From Candidatus Eiseniibacteriota bacterium (GTDB lineage Bacteria > Eisenbacteria > RBG-16-71-46 > CAIMUX01 > VGJL01): 7,381 bases of DNA. The DNA is taken from the NCBI GenBank assembly GCA_014729455.1, contig WJJW01000112.1, forward strand, positions 1-7,381, written 5' to 3'. Shown here one piece after another: positions 6,652 through 7,381 of this stretch; position 1 is the stretch's first letter; each line of letters opens with the position of its first letter. The notes beneath the pieces are model-generated. The model searched no databases and had not been told where the DNA came from. It was given only the letters and a program-made list of their open reading frames with translations. The translations under genes were made by a program, and so were the position numbers.

Positions 6652-7381
6652 TGGGGCCGCAGCCGATCGCGTCTCCTCCCGAGACACTTGTGAACTCGCG
6701 AACGACGTCGATCGATCGTCTCCGGAAGTCGTTGCATCGAATCGGCTTCCCGGCGGCCGGGCCGATCGCGGACGCACCCAGGAACACCGAGAGTGCGGGG
6801 CGGATCCTCGATCTTCGGCCGCGGGAGGACTTCGAGCGGCGGCACATCCCCGGAGCGAGCCGCATCGCCCCGGAAGAGATCGAGATCCCGTTCCTCCGCC
6901 CTCCGCGGCGAAGGTTCCTGGTGGTGACCGATCGTGATGCCGGCCAGGCGCGCGCCGCGGCGCGCCGACTGCGGGCGCTCGGGCACGAGGCGATCGCCCT
7001 GGACGCCCCGATCTCCCGCTGGCCCGGTCCGTGGGAGGAGGGACCGGAGCGGGCCCCGTGCTGGGAGCCCTCCCCGCTCCTGCAGCGGCATCGTCCCCGG
7101 AGCGGCGGCGGGGCGGCGGTGGATCTGGCCAAAGGCGCCGCTGCCATGGCGACGAACACCGAGAGCCCCACGGTGAAGGACTTCCTCGAGGGCGTCGGCC
7201 GCGGGCTGAAGCTCGTCGAGGAGCCGCTCCCCGTGCTGGCCATGCCCACCACCGCCGGCACCGGGGCGGAGGCCACGAAGAACGCGGTGATCTCCTCGTA
7301 CGACCCGCCGTTTAAGAAAAGCCTCCGCGACGACCGGATGGTGCCCCGCGTGGCCCTGGTCGACCCGGAGCTGGGCGTAAG
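6651..7381 (+). CDS. Rhodanese-like domain running in frame into an iron-containing alcohol dehydrogenase fragment, 3'-truncated
   Basis: The frame is open from ATG 6651 to the window end (243 codons). No Shine-Dalgarno site is visible; GTG 6690 is an alternative start. Residues 52-125 look like a rhodanese domain (ILDLRPREDFERRHIPGA, then FLVVTDRD, then an AxRRLRALGHEA helix), but the active-site loop that normally carries Cys has TDRDAGQ (93-99), so it cannot be a sulfurtransferase of the usual kind. Residues 137-150 (CWEPSPLLQRH...) resemble the linker found in rhodanese-methyltransferase proteins. From about 152 the sequence becomes the NAD-binding part of an iron-containing alcohol dehydrogenase: GGGAAVDLAKG, PLPVLAMPTTAGTG (192-205), NAVIS, and VALVDPELG. 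About 95 residues that normally precede GGGS in that family are absent, and the metal ligands would lie beyond the window. The gene is either a novel fusion or a chimera. Divergent from the RelA/SpoT-like gene. Confidence 0.6.
   Translation, partial: MGPQPIASPPETLVNSRTTSIDRLRKSLHRIGFPAAGPIADAPRNTESAGRILDLRPREDFERRHIPGASRIAPEEIEIPFLRPPRRRFLVVTDRDAGQARAAARRLRALGHEAIALDAPISRWPGPWEEGPERAPCWEPSPLLQRHRPRSGGGAAVDLAKGAAAMATNTESPTVKDFLEGVGRGLKLVEEPLPVLAMPTTAGTGAEATKNAVISSYDPPFKKSLRDDRMVPRVALVDPELGV
7101..7131 (+). other. Apparent junction between two unrelated protein families
   Basis: In this short GC-rich stretch (AGCGGCGGCGGGGCGGCGGT and the following GATCTGGCC) the protein changes from a rhodanese-methyltransferase-like context to iron-containing alcohol dehydrogenase. 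The peptide GGGAAVDLA could belong to either: methyltransferase motif I is often (A/V)LDLACGxGR, and the dehydrogenase NAD motif is GGGSxxDxAK. Such shared coding text is what a recombination or assembly misjoin would use. By hand count, codons ending in A or T fall from 26 of 160 before the junction to 5 of 83 after it, consistent with two sources, although the sample is small. Confidence 0.45.

Noticed and set aside
5209..6693. Plus-strand open frame of 494 codons opposite the RelA/SpoT-like gene
   Set aside because: Overlaps the end of the NapC/NirT-type gene and the hairpin, has biased Val/Asp/Glu/Arg composition, and the minus-strand frame has ordered enzyme motifs and a plausible start.
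1196..6998. Recurrent GCGATCG-type words, reminiscent of HIP1-like repeated octamers
   Set aside because: Most occurrences are in-frame Ala-Ile or similar codon pairs in GC-rich genes; I cannot show an excess without a background count.
6596..7276. Minus-strand open frame of 226 codons opposite the rhodanese/dehydrogenase frame
   Set aside because: Ser/Arg/Pro-rich with no motifs, while the plus-strand frame shows rhodanese and dehydrogenase signatures.

Overview
The window is GC-rich, tightly packed DNA from a Gram-negative bacterium. A predicted outer-membrane beta-barrel, exported multiheme c-type cytochromes, an inner-membrane quinol-type cytochrome and good Shine-Dalgarno sites support this. 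The cytochrome families resemble those found in Acidobacteriota, Eisenbacteria/Gemmatimonadota-like and deltaproteobacterial lineages, but I cannot assign a phylum from sequence alone.

Layout. (1) 1-521, + strand: the 3' part of a CPBP/CAAX-type membrane protease, cut by the window edge. (2) 522-674: a spacer with a candidate promoter whose spacer and -10 region are covered by a perfect inverted repeat. (3) 675-5249, + strand: an extracellular-electron-transfer-like locus. It holds a tetraheme cytochrome c554-type protein with its own terminator, then a structured leader and three closely spaced genes for an outer-membrane beta-barrel, a 13-heme periplasmic cytochrome, and a NapC/NirT-type hexaheme membrane cytochrome. 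(4) 5255-5281: a hairpin between convergent genes. (5) 5278-6561, - strand: a 427-residue protein whose C-terminal part looks like a divergent RelA/SpoT nucleotidyltransferase fold. (6) 6651 to the window end, + strand: an open frame that begins as a rhodanese domain lacking the catalytic cysteine and switches, near 7101-7131, into the middle of an iron-containing alcohol dehydrogenase. This may be a chimera.

How the genes could work together (inference). The NapC/NirT cytochrome would exchange electrons with the quinone pool, the 13-heme protein would carry them across the periplasm, and the beta-barrel would house it so that electrons cross the outer membrane. The tetraheme protein would be an auxiliary periplasmic carrier. 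The locus encodes 23 heme-attachment motifs (4+13+6). It has no recognisable cell-surface lipoprotein cytochrome, so it resembles the two-part MtoAB/PioAB plan plus a CymA-like partner more than the three-part MtrCAB plan. The direction of electron flow (metal or electrode reduction versus Fe(II) oxidation) cannot be read from the sequence.

I saw no tRNA, rRNA, CRISPR array, insertion sequence or integrase.
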